A stretch of DNA of 13,263 nt, taken from the NCBI GenBank assembly GCA_903839355.1, contig CAIMBV010000203.1:1-13263 (forward strand), given 5' to 3'. The notes under the pieces are model-generated. The model was not told where the DNA came from and did no database searches. It saw only the letters and a list, made by a program, of their open reading frames with translations. Shown here in pieces: positions 6,123 through 13,263 of this stretch. This DNA comes from an uncultured Actinomycetes bacterium. Lineage in GTDB: Bacteria; Actinomycetota; Actinomycetes; Nanopelagicales; Nanopelagicaceae. Every line of letters starts with the position of its first letter. Positions within the stretch are counted from its first letter, which is position 1. Made by a program: the position numbers and the translations under genes.

Positions 6123-9100
6123 GTGTCGCAGAATTCCAGTTTCGTTCATCTCCACGTCCACACCGAATATTCGATGTTGGACGGTGCGGCGCGCGTTGAG
6201 GAACTGGTTAAAGAAGTTGCCCGCCAAGAGATGCCGGCTATTGCGATTACCGATCATGGAAATGTCTTTGGCGCTTTTGAATTTAATAAGCAGGCTCGCA
6301 AAGCCGGTGTAAAGCCGATCATCGGCATCGAGGCTTATGTCGCCCCCGAGAGCAGATTCGATAAAAAGCGGGTCCAATGGGCTCAAGGCGGCGAAGATGA
6401 TGTCTCTGGCGGTGGCGCATATACCCACATGACCATCCTTGCCGAGAACAACGAGGGACTTGGAAATCTTTTTAAGCTCTCCTCACTCGCTTCACTTGAG
6501 GGTTTCTATTACAAGCCTCGTATGGACCGTGAGCTGCTTTCAAAGTACTCAAAAGGATTGATCGCCACGACGGGCTGTCCTGGTGGAGAGATACAAACCA
6601 AATTGCGTATGGGTGCTTATAAAGATGCCATCAAGGCGGCGAGCGATCTGCGCGACATCTTTGGGGCGGAGAACTTTTTCCTCGAGATCATGGATCACGG
6701 GATTGATGTAGAAAATCGCGTCAAGAAAGATCTCTTAAAGTTAGGTAAAGAGTTGGGGTTGCCCCTGCTCGCGACGAACGATCTGCACTACACCAAGCAT
6801 GAAGATGCTGGAGCGCATGAGGCGCTGCTGTGCGTGCAATCTGGATCCACCATTGCCGATCCCAAGAGATTCAAATTTGATAACGATGAGTTCTACCTCA
6901 AGAGCGCATCTGTCATGCGCCAACTTTTCAGCGATTTCCCTGATGCGTGTGATAACACTTTGCTGATTGCTGAACGGTGCAATGTGACGTTGCGCGAAGG
7001 TGAAAACTTATTGCCACAATTTGAAGTTCCTGCGGGCGAGAGCGAAGACTCGTGGTTGACCAAGCTGGCAAATCAAGGACTCGCAGAACGATTGCAGGGC
7101 CAGATTCCACCTGCATATCAGGAGCGCCTCGACTACGAACTTGGCGTCATGATCAAGATGGGATTTCCTGGTTACTTCCTTGTTGTCTCTGACCTTTGCG
7201 CGCACGCTCGCGAGGTGGGAATTCGAGTTGGCCCTGGTCGTGGTTCTGCCGCAGGATCGCTTGTCTCCTACGCGCTAGGAATCACAGCGCTAGACCCGAT
7301 TAAGCATGGCCTGCTGTTCGAGCGATTCCTGAATCCAGAACGTATCTCGATGCCTGATATTGATCTGGATTTCGATGAAAGAAGACGTTCCGAGATGATC
7401 GCCTACGCCACCAATAAATACGGTGAAGATCGCGTGGCTCAAATCATTACCTACAGCAACATTAAATCTAAGCAGGCGCTGAAAGATGCCACTCGTGTTT
7501 TGGGTTATCCGTACGCAATCGGAGACAAAATTACGAAAGCGCTACCTCCCACAATTATGGGTAAGGACATCACCCTCTCGGGAGTATTTGATCCAAAGAA
7601 TGATCGATATGGCGAGGCTGGTGAGTTTCGATCGGTCTATGAAACCGATGCCGATGCTAAGCGCATTGTCGATACCGCACGAGGCCTGGAAGGTCTCAAG
7701 CGTCAATGGGGCGTGCATGCCGCTGGCGTGATTTTGAGTAAAGAACCACTGCTTGAAGTTATCCCAATCCATCGACGTGAATCCGATGGAGCGATCATCA
7801 CGCAGTTCGATATGGGAGCTTGTGAGGCAACGGGGCTACTTAAGATGGATTTCTTAGGTCTTCGCAATCTCTCGGTCCTTGACGATTGTCTCCTCAACAT
7901 CCAGCGCAATCAAGGCATCAATGTAAATCTGGAAGAGCTCACCCTCGATGATCCAAAGACATTTGAACTGTTGGGCAAGGGGGAGACGCTAGGCGTTTTC
8001 CAGCTCGATGGTGGACCGATGCGCGCCTTGTTGCGGCAGATGTCACCAGATTCATTTGAAGATATCTCCGCCGTGATTGCGCTCTATCGACCAGGTCCTA
8101 TGGGCGTAAACGCACATACCGACTATGCCGATCGTAAGAATCGCCGTAAGCCGGTTGAACCAATTCATGAAGAGTTATCAGGGCCGCTCGCTGAAATATT
8201 GGGCGATACATATGGGTTGATTGTTTATCAAGAGCAGGTAATGGCCATTGCGCAGAAGGTGGCGGGATTCTCTCTTGGTCGCGCAGATCTCTTACGTAAG
8301 GCGATGGGTAAGAAGAACAAAGAGATTCTTGACAAAGAGTATGTGAACTTTGAAGCAGGAATGGTTGCTGGTGGCTTCGGAAAGGCTGCAATCAAAAAGT
8401 TGTGGGATACCTTGATTCCATTCTCAGACTACGCCTTCAACCGGGCACACTCTGCTGGATATGGATTGGTCTCGTATTGGACCGCTTACCTGAAGGCGAA
8501 CTATCCAACCGAATATATGGCAGCGCTGTTGACGAGCGTGCGTGATGATAAAGATAAGAGCGCGCTCTATCTCAATGAGTGTCGCCGCATGGGCATCAAA
8601 GTCTTGCCACCTGATGTCAATGAATCTGCTTCCGATTACACGCCTCTGGGTAGCGATATTCGTTTTGGTTTAACAGCGATTCGAAATGTTGGTGAGAACG
8701 TGGTCGGCTCCATCGTGTCCAACCGCGAGAGTAAAGGTCGCTTCACCTCTTTTGGAGATTTCCTGGCCAAAGTCGATCAACAAGTTTGTAATAAGAAGAC
8801 AATCGAATCTCTTATCAAGGCTGGCGCCTTTGACTCTCTTGGGGCATCACGTCGGGGACTCATGATGGTCTATCTTGAAGCGATTGACTCTGTCAGTGAA
8901 GCTAAGCGCGCAGAGGCCATTGGCCAATTTGACCTCTTTGGATCAAGTGATGAGAGCACATCTGCGAATATCAGCGGCGTTGAACTAGATATTCCGACCG
9001 AGGAGTGGGAGAAGAGCCTGCTACTCAGTTACGAACGCGAGATGCTCGGACTCTACGTCTCGGATCACCCACTACTTGGAATTGAACACGTACTCCGTGC

Positions 9101-9641
9101 CGCGGTCGATATGCCGCTCTCCCAGATCGCCGAAGATTCTGTGGGACATGAACAGATCGTCAATATTGGCGGCCTTATTACGCAGATTCAACGTAAGGTT
9201 TCTAAACAAGGTAACTCGTGGGCAATTGTTTCAATCGAGGACTTAGAAGGTGCTGTCGATGTTCTCTTCTTCGCGGCAACCTATCAAGCCCACGCACTCA
9301 ATCTGATTGAAGATCGCGTCATCGTGGTCCGTGGTCGTATCGATAAGCGCGAGGAAGCCCCTCGCATCACCGCACTTGATATGACGATTCCCGATGTCAC
9401 CGGCGCTCCCACCGGGCCCTTTGTTATCTCGATGGATGCCAATCGAGTCACTCCGCCACTTGTCGATCGGATGAAGGAGATTTTGCGCTCACACCCTGGC
9501 CCTCGTGAGGTACACCTCAAACTCGATGATGGCACTAAGGGTCTGGTAATGAAGATTGATGATGATTTGCGGGTCACTGCTTCACCTAGTTTGAGCGCAG
9601 ATTTGAAATCGGTCCTAGGGCCTGACTGCCTGGTTCTATAA
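6123..9641 (+). CDS. dnaE: DNA polymerase III alpha subunit (replicative, DnaE1-type)
   Basis: The 1172-residue replicative polymerase is complete. The PHP domain (about 5-280) keeps all nine metal-site residues known from mycobacterial DnaE1, where this domain is the proofreading exonuclease: H11, H13, D20, H45, E70, H102, C152, D220 and H222. The polymerase core has GPGRGSAAGSLVSYALG (370-386), catalytic D412 and D414 in PDIDLDFDERR, and D576 in KMDFLGL. An internal clamp-binding motif QFDLF is at 935-939, followed by an OB-fold (about 1015-1090). This is DnaE1 rather than the shorter DnaE2/ImuC-type enzyme, judged by the intact exonuclease site and clamp motif. It starts with GTG and has no ribosome-binding site; a leaderless start is likely. 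It lies 23 bases after rluD. Confidence 0.98.
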   Translation: MSQNSSFVHLHVHTEYSMLDGAARVEELVKEVARQEMPAIAITDHGNVFGAFEFNKQARKAGVKPIIGIEAYVAPESRFDKKRVQWAQGGEDDVSGGGAYTHMTILAENNEGLGNLFKLSSLASLEGFYYKPRMDRELLSKYSKGLIATTGCPGGEIQTKLRMGAYKDAIKAASDLRDIFGAENFFLEIMDHGIDVENRVKKDLLKLGKELGLPLLATNDLHYTKHEDAGAHEALLCVQSGSTIADPKRFKFDNDEFYLKSASVMRQLFSDFPDACDNTLLIAERCNVTLREGENLLPQFEVPAGESEDSWLTKLANQGLAERLQGQIPPAYQERLDYELGVMIKMGFPGYFLVVSDLCAHAREVGIRVGPGRGSAAGSLVSYALGITALDPIKHGLLFERFLNPERISMPDIDLDFDERRRSEMIAYATNKYGEDRVAQIITYSNIKSKQALKDATRVLGYPYAIGDKITKALPPTIMGKDITLSGVFDPKNDRYGEAGEFRSVYETDADAKRIVDTARGLEGLKRQWGVHAAGVILSKEPLLEVIPIHRRESDGAIITQFDMGACEATGLLKMDFLGLRNLSVLDDCLLNIQRNQGINVNLEELTLDDPKTFELLGKGETLGVFQLDGGPMRALLRQMSPDSFEDISAVIALYRPGPMGVNAHTDYADRKNRRKPVEPIHEELSGPLAEILGDTYGLIVYQEQVMAIAQKVAGFSLGRADLLRKAMGKKNKEILDKEYVNFEAGMVAGGFGKAAIKKLWDTLIPFSDYAFNRAHSAGYGLVSYWTAYLKANYPTEYMAALLTSVRDDKDKSALYLNECRRMGIKVLPPDVNESASDYTPLGSDIRFGLTAIRNVGENVVGSIVSNRESKGRFTSFGDFLAKVDQQVCNKKTIESLIKAGAFDSLGASRRGLMMVYLEAIDSVSEAKRAEAIGQFDLFGSSDESTSANISGVELDIPTEEWEKSLLLSYEREMLGLYVSDHPLLGIEHVLRAAVDMPLSQIAEDSVGHEQIVNIGGLITQIQRKVSKQGNSWAIVSIEDLEGAVDVLFFAATYQAHALNLIEDRVIVVRGRIDKREEAPRITALDMTIPDVTGAPTGPFVISMDANRVTPPLVDRMKEILRSHPGPREVHLKLDDGTKGLVMKIDDDLRVTASPSLSADLKSVLGPDCLVL

Positions 9642-9702
9642 GTACCCGGTTCTCTAAGAACCCAGTTGTTGGAGTAACTGGTGCCTAGAGGTATTAGGTC
9701 AC
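9630..9702 (+). terminator. Hairpin cluster at the 3' end of dnaE
   Basis: Three inverted repeats are packed here: GGTTCT/AGAACC (9648-9653 with 9657-9662, 3-base loop); CCAGTT/AACTGG (9662-9667 with 9676-9681, 8-base loop); and GTGCCTA/TAGGTCAC with one bulged T (9681-9687 with 9695-9702). In addition CTGGTTCT at 9630-9637, in the last dnaE codons, can pair with AGAACCCAG (9657-9665, one bulge) in place of the first hairpin. No U-tract follows, so this may be a U-less terminator or an RNA-processing structure; the function is inference. Confidence 0.45.
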
Positions 9703-9721
9703 GGCTACCCCCGCTACGCTT

Positions 9722-9727
9722 TAGAAT
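9722..9727 (+). promoter_or_regulatory. Candidate -10 box for leaderless hisD and the his operon
   Basis: TAGAAT fits the actinobacterial TANNNT pattern and ends six bases before the hisD GTG at 9734, which puts the expected transcription start on the G of the start codon. No Shine-Dalgarno sequence is present. The -35 region (about 9699-9704, TCACGG) is poor. Confidence 0.5.
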
Positions 9728-9733
9728 GAGCCA

Positions 9734-11059
9734 GTGAATCCTGGCGCCGATATTCCTCTCATTGACCTCCGTGGTCAGAGACTTTCGAGGGCGCAATATA
9801 AGCGAGCCATCCCGAGAGCCGCCTTGGACGTTGCCCATGCCATGGTCGCGATTGAACCGATTTTGGAGCGCGTGAAGAGCGGCAATGAGGCGACTCTGAA
9901 AGAGTTGGCAGCAGAGTTCGATGGGGTCCGTCCTGAGCACATTCGAGTACCTCACTCCGTTATTGATCAAGCACTCGCTGATTTAGATCCGACCATACGA
10001 ATTGCGCTTGAAACCTCGATTGCTCGAGTTCGCAAGGTTCATGAAAGTCAGGCTCGGCAAACGCAGACGACTGAAGTCGTTAGTGGTGCTCGCGTAACCC
10101 AGAAGTGGATTCCAGTTGATCGCGTCGGACTTTATGTTCCTGGCGGGCTCGCGGTCTATCCAAGTTCTGTGATGATGAATGTAGTTCCTGCCCAGATCGC
10201 ACAGGTACCTAGTATCGCCGTAGCCTCGCCACCGCAACGCGAATTCGGGGGATACCCTCACCCCACCATCCTGGCCACGTGCGCACTTCTTGGAGTTTAT
10301 GAGGTCTATGCCATCGGGGGAGCGCAAGCCGTTGCAGCATTTGCATACGGAGTTGAAGGTCTCTGCGAGCCAGTAGATCTCGTCACAGGTCCTGGAAATA
10401 TTTATGTTGCCGCAGCCAAGCGAGCACTTCGCGGGCTGATTGCAATTGACTCTGAAGCAGGCCCCACGGAAATCGGAATTTTGGCAGATAGCTCTGCGCT
10501 CGCGAGTGATGTTGCGGCTGATCTCATTAGCCAGGCGGAGCACGATGTCAATGCAGCGGCAGTCCTGGTAACTACATCGCCACAGCTCGCAGATGAAGTT
10601 CGAAGTGAACTTGTAGAACGTGTGGCTAAGACACGCCACTCACAGAGAATTAGTGCGGCCTTGAGCGGAGTTCAATCTGCAATCGTTCTGGTCGACTCGA
10701 TTGAACAAGGCATCGATGTAGTAAACGGATACGCGGCAGAACATTTGGAATTGCATGTAAAAGACCTCGAAGCAGTAGCTGCGGCGATTCGCAATGCTGG
10801 AGCAGTATTCGTTGGTCGCTATGCACCAGTCTCACTTGGTGATTACTCGGCTGGGTCTAATCACGTCCTTCCGACAGGGGGATGCGCCTGTCACTCAAGT
10901 GGTCTCTCAGTACAAACCTTTCTTAAAGGCGTTAACTTCATTGAATACGATGAAGCTGCATTTACAGATATCGCTGCAACGGTGATCACTTTGGCGAACG
11001 CTGAAGATCTACCGGCTCACGGTGAGGCAATCAGCGCACGATTTGAGGAGAATAACTGA
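9734..11059 (+). CDS. hisD: Histidinol dehydrogenase
   Basis: HisD oxidises L-histidinol to L-histidine with two NAD+, the last step of histidine synthesis. The 441-residue length is typical. Visible motifs are [12 protein letters not shown] (135-146), [13 protein letters not shown] (218-230), [15 protein letters not shown] (238-252), zinc ligands Q267 and H270 in ISQAEHD, catalytic E336 and H337 in AAEHLEL, D370 in [10 protein letters not shown], and H429 in LPAHGEAIS. All key residues are present. The GTG start at 9734 follows a -10-like TAGAAT by six bases and has no ribosome-binding site, so the mRNA is probably leaderless. It is the first gene of the operon; its TGA shares one base with the hisC ATG (TGATG). 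Confidence 0.97.
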   Translation: MNPGADIPLIDLRGQRLSRAQYKRAIPRAALDVAHAMVAIEPILERVKSGNEATLKELAAEFDGVRPEHIRVPHSVIDQALADLDPTIRIALETSIARVRKVHESQARQTQTTEVVSGARVTQKWIPVDRVGLYVPGGLAVYPSSVMMNVVPAQIAQVPSIAVASPPQREFGGYPHPTILATCALLGVYEVYAIGGAQAVAAFAYGVEGLCEPVDLVTGPGNIYVAAAKRALRGLIAIDSEAGPTEIGILADSSALASDVAADLISQAEHDVNAAAVLVTTSPQLADEVRSELVERVAKTRHSQRISAALSGVQSAIVLVDSIEQGIDVVNGYAAEHLELHVKDLEAVAAAIRNAGAVFVGRYAPVSLGDYSAGSNHVLPTGGCACHSSGLSVQTFLKGVNFIEYDEAAFTDIAATVITLANAEDLPAHGEAISARFEENN

Positions 11060-12162
11060 TGGTGCAGTCCCAGTGGCCTTATTGGCTTCCACTCCGTGCT
11101 GATTTGCGAGGCATCTCTCCATACGGTGCTCCACAAATTGAGGGCGTCACCGCGCTCAACACAAATGAGAATCCCTTTCCGCTTCCATCAGAAGTTGTAG
11201 CGGCAATGACTGAACGTTTAGGGAGCGTGATAGGCAATCTCAATCGCTATCCCGATCGCGATGCAATCTCGCTTCGAGGCAAATTGGCCCACTACATAAC
11301 TCAGACCACAGGTGTCGAGGTAACCTCGGAAAATATTTGGGCAGCCAACGGCTCAAATGAAATTCTGCAGACCCTTTTCCTCTCCTGCGGAGGAGCCGAT
11401 CACCTAGCCCTGGGATTCACTCCGTCTTACTCAGTTCATCCACTTATCGCACAGATCACTAAGACCCCGTGGTTTGCTGGAAGTCGCGATGAAGACTTTG
11501 CTATCGATATCACTAAAGCAAAGAAGTTGGTCCGCGAAAAATCTCCCCATTTAGTTTTTGTGACCACTCCTAATAACCCATCTGGGACTTCAACCCCCAT
11601 CGCAGATCTGAAAGAGCTCGCTGAGGCGACTGGATCAGTCGGAGGATTACTGGTTGTTGATGAGGCGTATGCAGAGTTCTCGTCGGAGCCATCTGCGGTT
11701 ACCTTATTGGCCGACTTCCCTCATGTCGTTGTGGTTCGCACTATGAGTAAGGCTTTTGCATTTGCTGGAGCACGCACCGGTTACTTAGTTGCTAAGCCTG
11801 CAGTGATTGCGGCCTCACTGGTGGCCAGACTTCCTTACCACCTCAGTTCATTGACCCAAACTGCGGCCGAGACCGCTCTTGAATTCACCCCGGCGATGCA
11901 GGCGGAGATTCAAGTGTTGATCTCTGAGCGCGAGCGCGTTGCTGCTGCTCTCATTGAAGTTGGATTCAGAGTGGTTCCGAGTTCGGCAAACTTCTTGCTC
12001 TTTAGTGGTTTCAAAGGTGAGCCAAGCGCGATCTGGCAGGCCTTCTTGGATCGAGGAGTGTTGATTCGAGATATTGGACTTCGCGGATTCCTTCGGGTTT
12101 CAATCGGGACTCCAGCAGAAAATGAGCAATTTATCGCGGCCCTGCGCGAAATTGCGGAATAA
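11059..12162 (+). CDS. hisC: Histidinol-phosphate aminotransferase
   Basis: HisC is a PLP enzyme (fold type I, class II aminotransferase) that transaminates imidazole acetol-phosphate with glutamate to give histidinol-phosphate. The 367-residue protein shows LNTNENPFPLP (33-43), NRYPD (62-66), AANGSNEIL (95-103), TTPNNPSGT (169-177), VDEAYAEF (200-207) and SKAFAFAGARTGYL with the PLP lysine K231. GAGGAG at 11045-11050 lies eight bases before the ATG, and the ATG shares its A with the hisD stop, so translation is likely coupled. Aromatic aminotransferases of the same fold look similar, but the position between hisD and hisB settles the assignment. Confidence 0.96.
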   Translation: MVQSQWPYWLPLRADLRGISPYGAPQIEGVTALNTNENPFPLPSEVVAAMTERLGSVIGNLNRYPDRDAISLRGKLAHYITQTTGVEVTSENIWAANGSNEILQTLFLSCGGADHLALGFTPSYSVHPLIAQITKTPWFAGSRDEDFAIDITKAKKLVREKSPHLVFVTTPNNPSGTSTPIADLKELAEATGSVGGLLVVDEAYAEFSSEPSAVTLLADFPHVVVVRTMSKAFAFAGARTGYLVAKPAVIAASLVARLPYHLSSLTQTAAETALEFTPAMQAEIQVLISERERVAAALIEVGFRVVPSSANFLLFSGFKGEPSAIWQAFLDRGVLIRDIGLRGFLRVSIGTPAENEQFIAALREIAE

Positions 12163-12189
12163 TTCCCCATCTAACGAAGGATGAATCTC

Positions 12190-12783
12190 ATGAGCGCACC
12201 ACGCACCGCAACAGTTGCTCGCAAGACCAAGGAATCAGATGTCTTTGTGCAACTCAACCTCGATGGTACTGGCGCTATCGATATTCAAACCGGAGTTCCA
12301 TTCTTTGAACACATGCTCTCGCAACTCGGCAAGCATGCGGGATTCGATCTCACTGTTAAGACGACCGGCGACGTTGACGTGGATTCACATCACACCGTTG
12401 AAGATACCTCTCTCGCTTTTGGACAAGCGCTTCGAGAGGCGCTAGGGGATAAGGCTGGTATCCGGCGCTTTGGTGATGCGATGGTTCCGCTTGACGAGGT
12501 TCTGGTTCAGGCAGCAGTTGACTTATCTGGCCGTCCATATTTGGTGCATCGCCAACCCGAGATCGTTGAACTCATCGGGACTTTTGATACCACCTTGGGG
12601 CGCCATATCTGGGAGTCGATTGTCGCGGAGGCCCGAATTGCGCTTCACATACGAGTACTTGAAGGCCGCAACGCGCATCACGTCTTTGAGGCGCAGTTCA
12701 AAGCGGTTGCACGGGCGCTGCGCGATGCAGTTGCCATCGATGGCCGCGTTGCTGGGATCCCATCCACAAAGGGCACTCTTTGA
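12190..12783 (+). CDS. hisB: Imidazoleglycerol-phosphate dehydratase
   Basis: HisB dehydrates imidazoleglycerol-phosphate to imidazole acetol-phosphate at a manganese site. The 197-residue protein is the monofunctional form, without a histidinol-phosphatase domain. Conserved metal-binding segments are GVPFFEHML (35-43), DSHHTVEDT (65-73, with H67, H68, E71) and [15 protein letters not shown] (158-172, with H163, H164, E167); the C-terminal IPSTKGTL is also typical. Start: ATG 12181 is also in frame, but the ribosome-binding site GAAGGA runs directly into it, while ATG 12190 has a normal spacing of about nine bases and gives the usual MS-x-RTA N-terminus. hisC ends 27 bases upstream. The stop overlaps the hisH TTG. 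Confidence 0.96.
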   Translation: MSAPRTATVARKTKESDVFVQLNLDGTGAIDIQTGVPFFEHMLSQLGKHAGFDLTVKTTGDVDVDSHHTVEDTSLAFGQALREALGDKAGIRRFGDAMVPLDEVLVQAAVDLSGRPYLVHRQPEIVELIGTFDTTLGRHIWESIVAEARIALHIRVLEGRNAHHVFEAQFKAVARALRDAVAIDGRVAGIPSTKGTL

Positions 12784-13263
12784 TTGCAATACTTGATTAT
12801 GGCTCGGGGAATCTACGATCGGCTCAGCGCGCCTTCGAGCTAAGCGGCCACGAAACTTTCGTCACATCTGATCCAGAAATCTGTCGCTCCAGCGATGGCC
12901 TAGTTGTTCCCGGTGTCGGAGCCTTTGGTGCCTGCATGGACCAACTATTAGCCGCCGGCGGAGATCTGATTATTCAAGAGCGCATAGCAGCTGCCCAGCC
13001 AATCCTTGGAATTTGTGTAGGAATGCAAATTCTCTTTGATTCAGGAAGTGAGAAAGGTGGCAGCTCAGGACTTGGAGTTTTTTTCAGGTGATGTGAGCCA
13101 GATAGAAGCTCCGATACTTCCACACATTGGTTGGAATACCGTTGAAGCAGATCCTGAATCAAGGTTATTCGAAGGTATCGGTGAAGAGCGCTTTTACTTC
13201 GTACATTCTTTCGCCGCAAAACGTGCAGTAGATGGTGCAGAAAATAGTTGGTGCAATTACGGA
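12780..13263 (+). CDS. hisH: Imidazole glycerol phosphate synthase subunit HisH, frameshifted as read and cut by the window end
   Basis: HisH is the glutaminase half of IGP synthase; it passes ammonia to HisF. The first frame starts at TTG 12780 (overlapping the hisB stop by four bases, AAAGGG six bases upstream) and encodes [12 protein letters not shown] (4-15), PGVGAFG (44-50) and GICVGMQ (77-83) with nucleophile C79, then stops at TGA 13089-13091 after 103 codons. The family sequence continues in the next frame from 13084: [19 protein letters not shown] and later FYFVHSF, to the window edge. The switch falls in a run of seven T (13078-13084); six T would restore GLGVFSGDVS. No other damage is seen and codon choice is unchanged, so a sequencing or assembly indel is most likely. 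The catalytic His-Glu pair lies beyond the window. Confidence 0.9.

Noticed and set aside
9284..9970. Minus-strand open frame of 228 codons across the dnaE end and hisD start
   Set aside because: It overlaps two well-supported genes, runs through the hairpin cluster and resembles no family. It is a shadow frame.
9983..10639. Cysteine-rich minus-strand open frame of 218 codons inside hisD
   Set aside because: It lies wholly opposite conserved hisD codons; the cysteine richness comes from complementing GCA/GCG alanine-rich codons. No independent support.
13078..13091. Programmed ribosomal frameshift in hisH as the leading explanation
   Set aside because: The needed shift is +1, not the -1 of an X-XXY-YYZ heptamer, there is no known precedent I can name for hisH, and a homopolymer indel explains it more simply.
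1..13263. A novel defence, mobile, CRISPR or RNA-guided system
   Set aside because: Almost every base is explained by housekeeping genes with clear family motifs; no repeat array, nuclease cassette, transposase or unexplained region above 300 bases is present.

Overview
The window looks like a stretch of core chromosome from an actinobacterium. The lineage is shown by SepF and a YggT-family protein next to each other, a DksA-type zinc-finger protein with a lysine/alanine/proline-rich tail just before lspA, a type-2 isoleucyl-tRNA synthetase, and a DnaE with a complete PHP exonuclease metal site. The order sepF–yggT–(ileS)–dksA-like–lspA–rluD–dnaE–hisD–hisC–hisB–hisH follows, in compressed form, the order I remember from Streptomyces. 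Base composition looks close to balanced, lower in G+C than Streptomyces or Mycobacterium, and spacers are very short. I therefore suspect a streamlined, moderate-GC lineage such as the freshwater Nanopelagicales (acI); that placement is inference.

Layout. Positions 1-76 hold the last codons of sepF, then yggT (106-393, +), both of the division cluster. ileS lies on the minus strand (407-3544) and converges on yggT with 13 bases between the stop codons. A 209-base divergent spacer (3545-3753) separates ileS from a plus-strand run: dksA-like zinc-finger gene (3754-4665), lspA (to 5162) and rluD (5149-6099), with overlapping ends that suggest translational coupling. dnaE (6123-9641) follows with no Shine-Dalgarno sequence and probably has its own leaderless promoter. 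A 92-base spacer full of inverted repeats leads to the histidine operon: hisD (9734-11059), hisC (11059-12162), hisB (12190-12783) and hisH (from 12780, running off the end). Spacing inside the operon is 1-base overlap, 27 bases, 4-base overlap.

How the genes work together. SepF and YggT belong to the Z-ring machinery; IleRS charges tRNA-Ile; the DksA-like protein probably acts on RNA polymerase and/or DNA; LspA matures lipoproteins; RluD modifies 23S rRNA; DnaE is the replicative polymerase; HisD, HisC, HisB and HisH are steps of histidine synthesis.

I did not find a new defence, mobile or RNA-guided system, a tRNA, an rRNA, an insertion sequence or a CRISPR array. The points worth a second look are an apparent single-base frameshift in hisH, a structured ileS leader with mutually exclusive pairings, overlapping divergent -10 boxes, leaderless starts for dnaE and hisD, a likely non-standard lspA start codon, the GxHH form of the IleRS signature, and the inverted position of ileS with no divIVA beside yggT.
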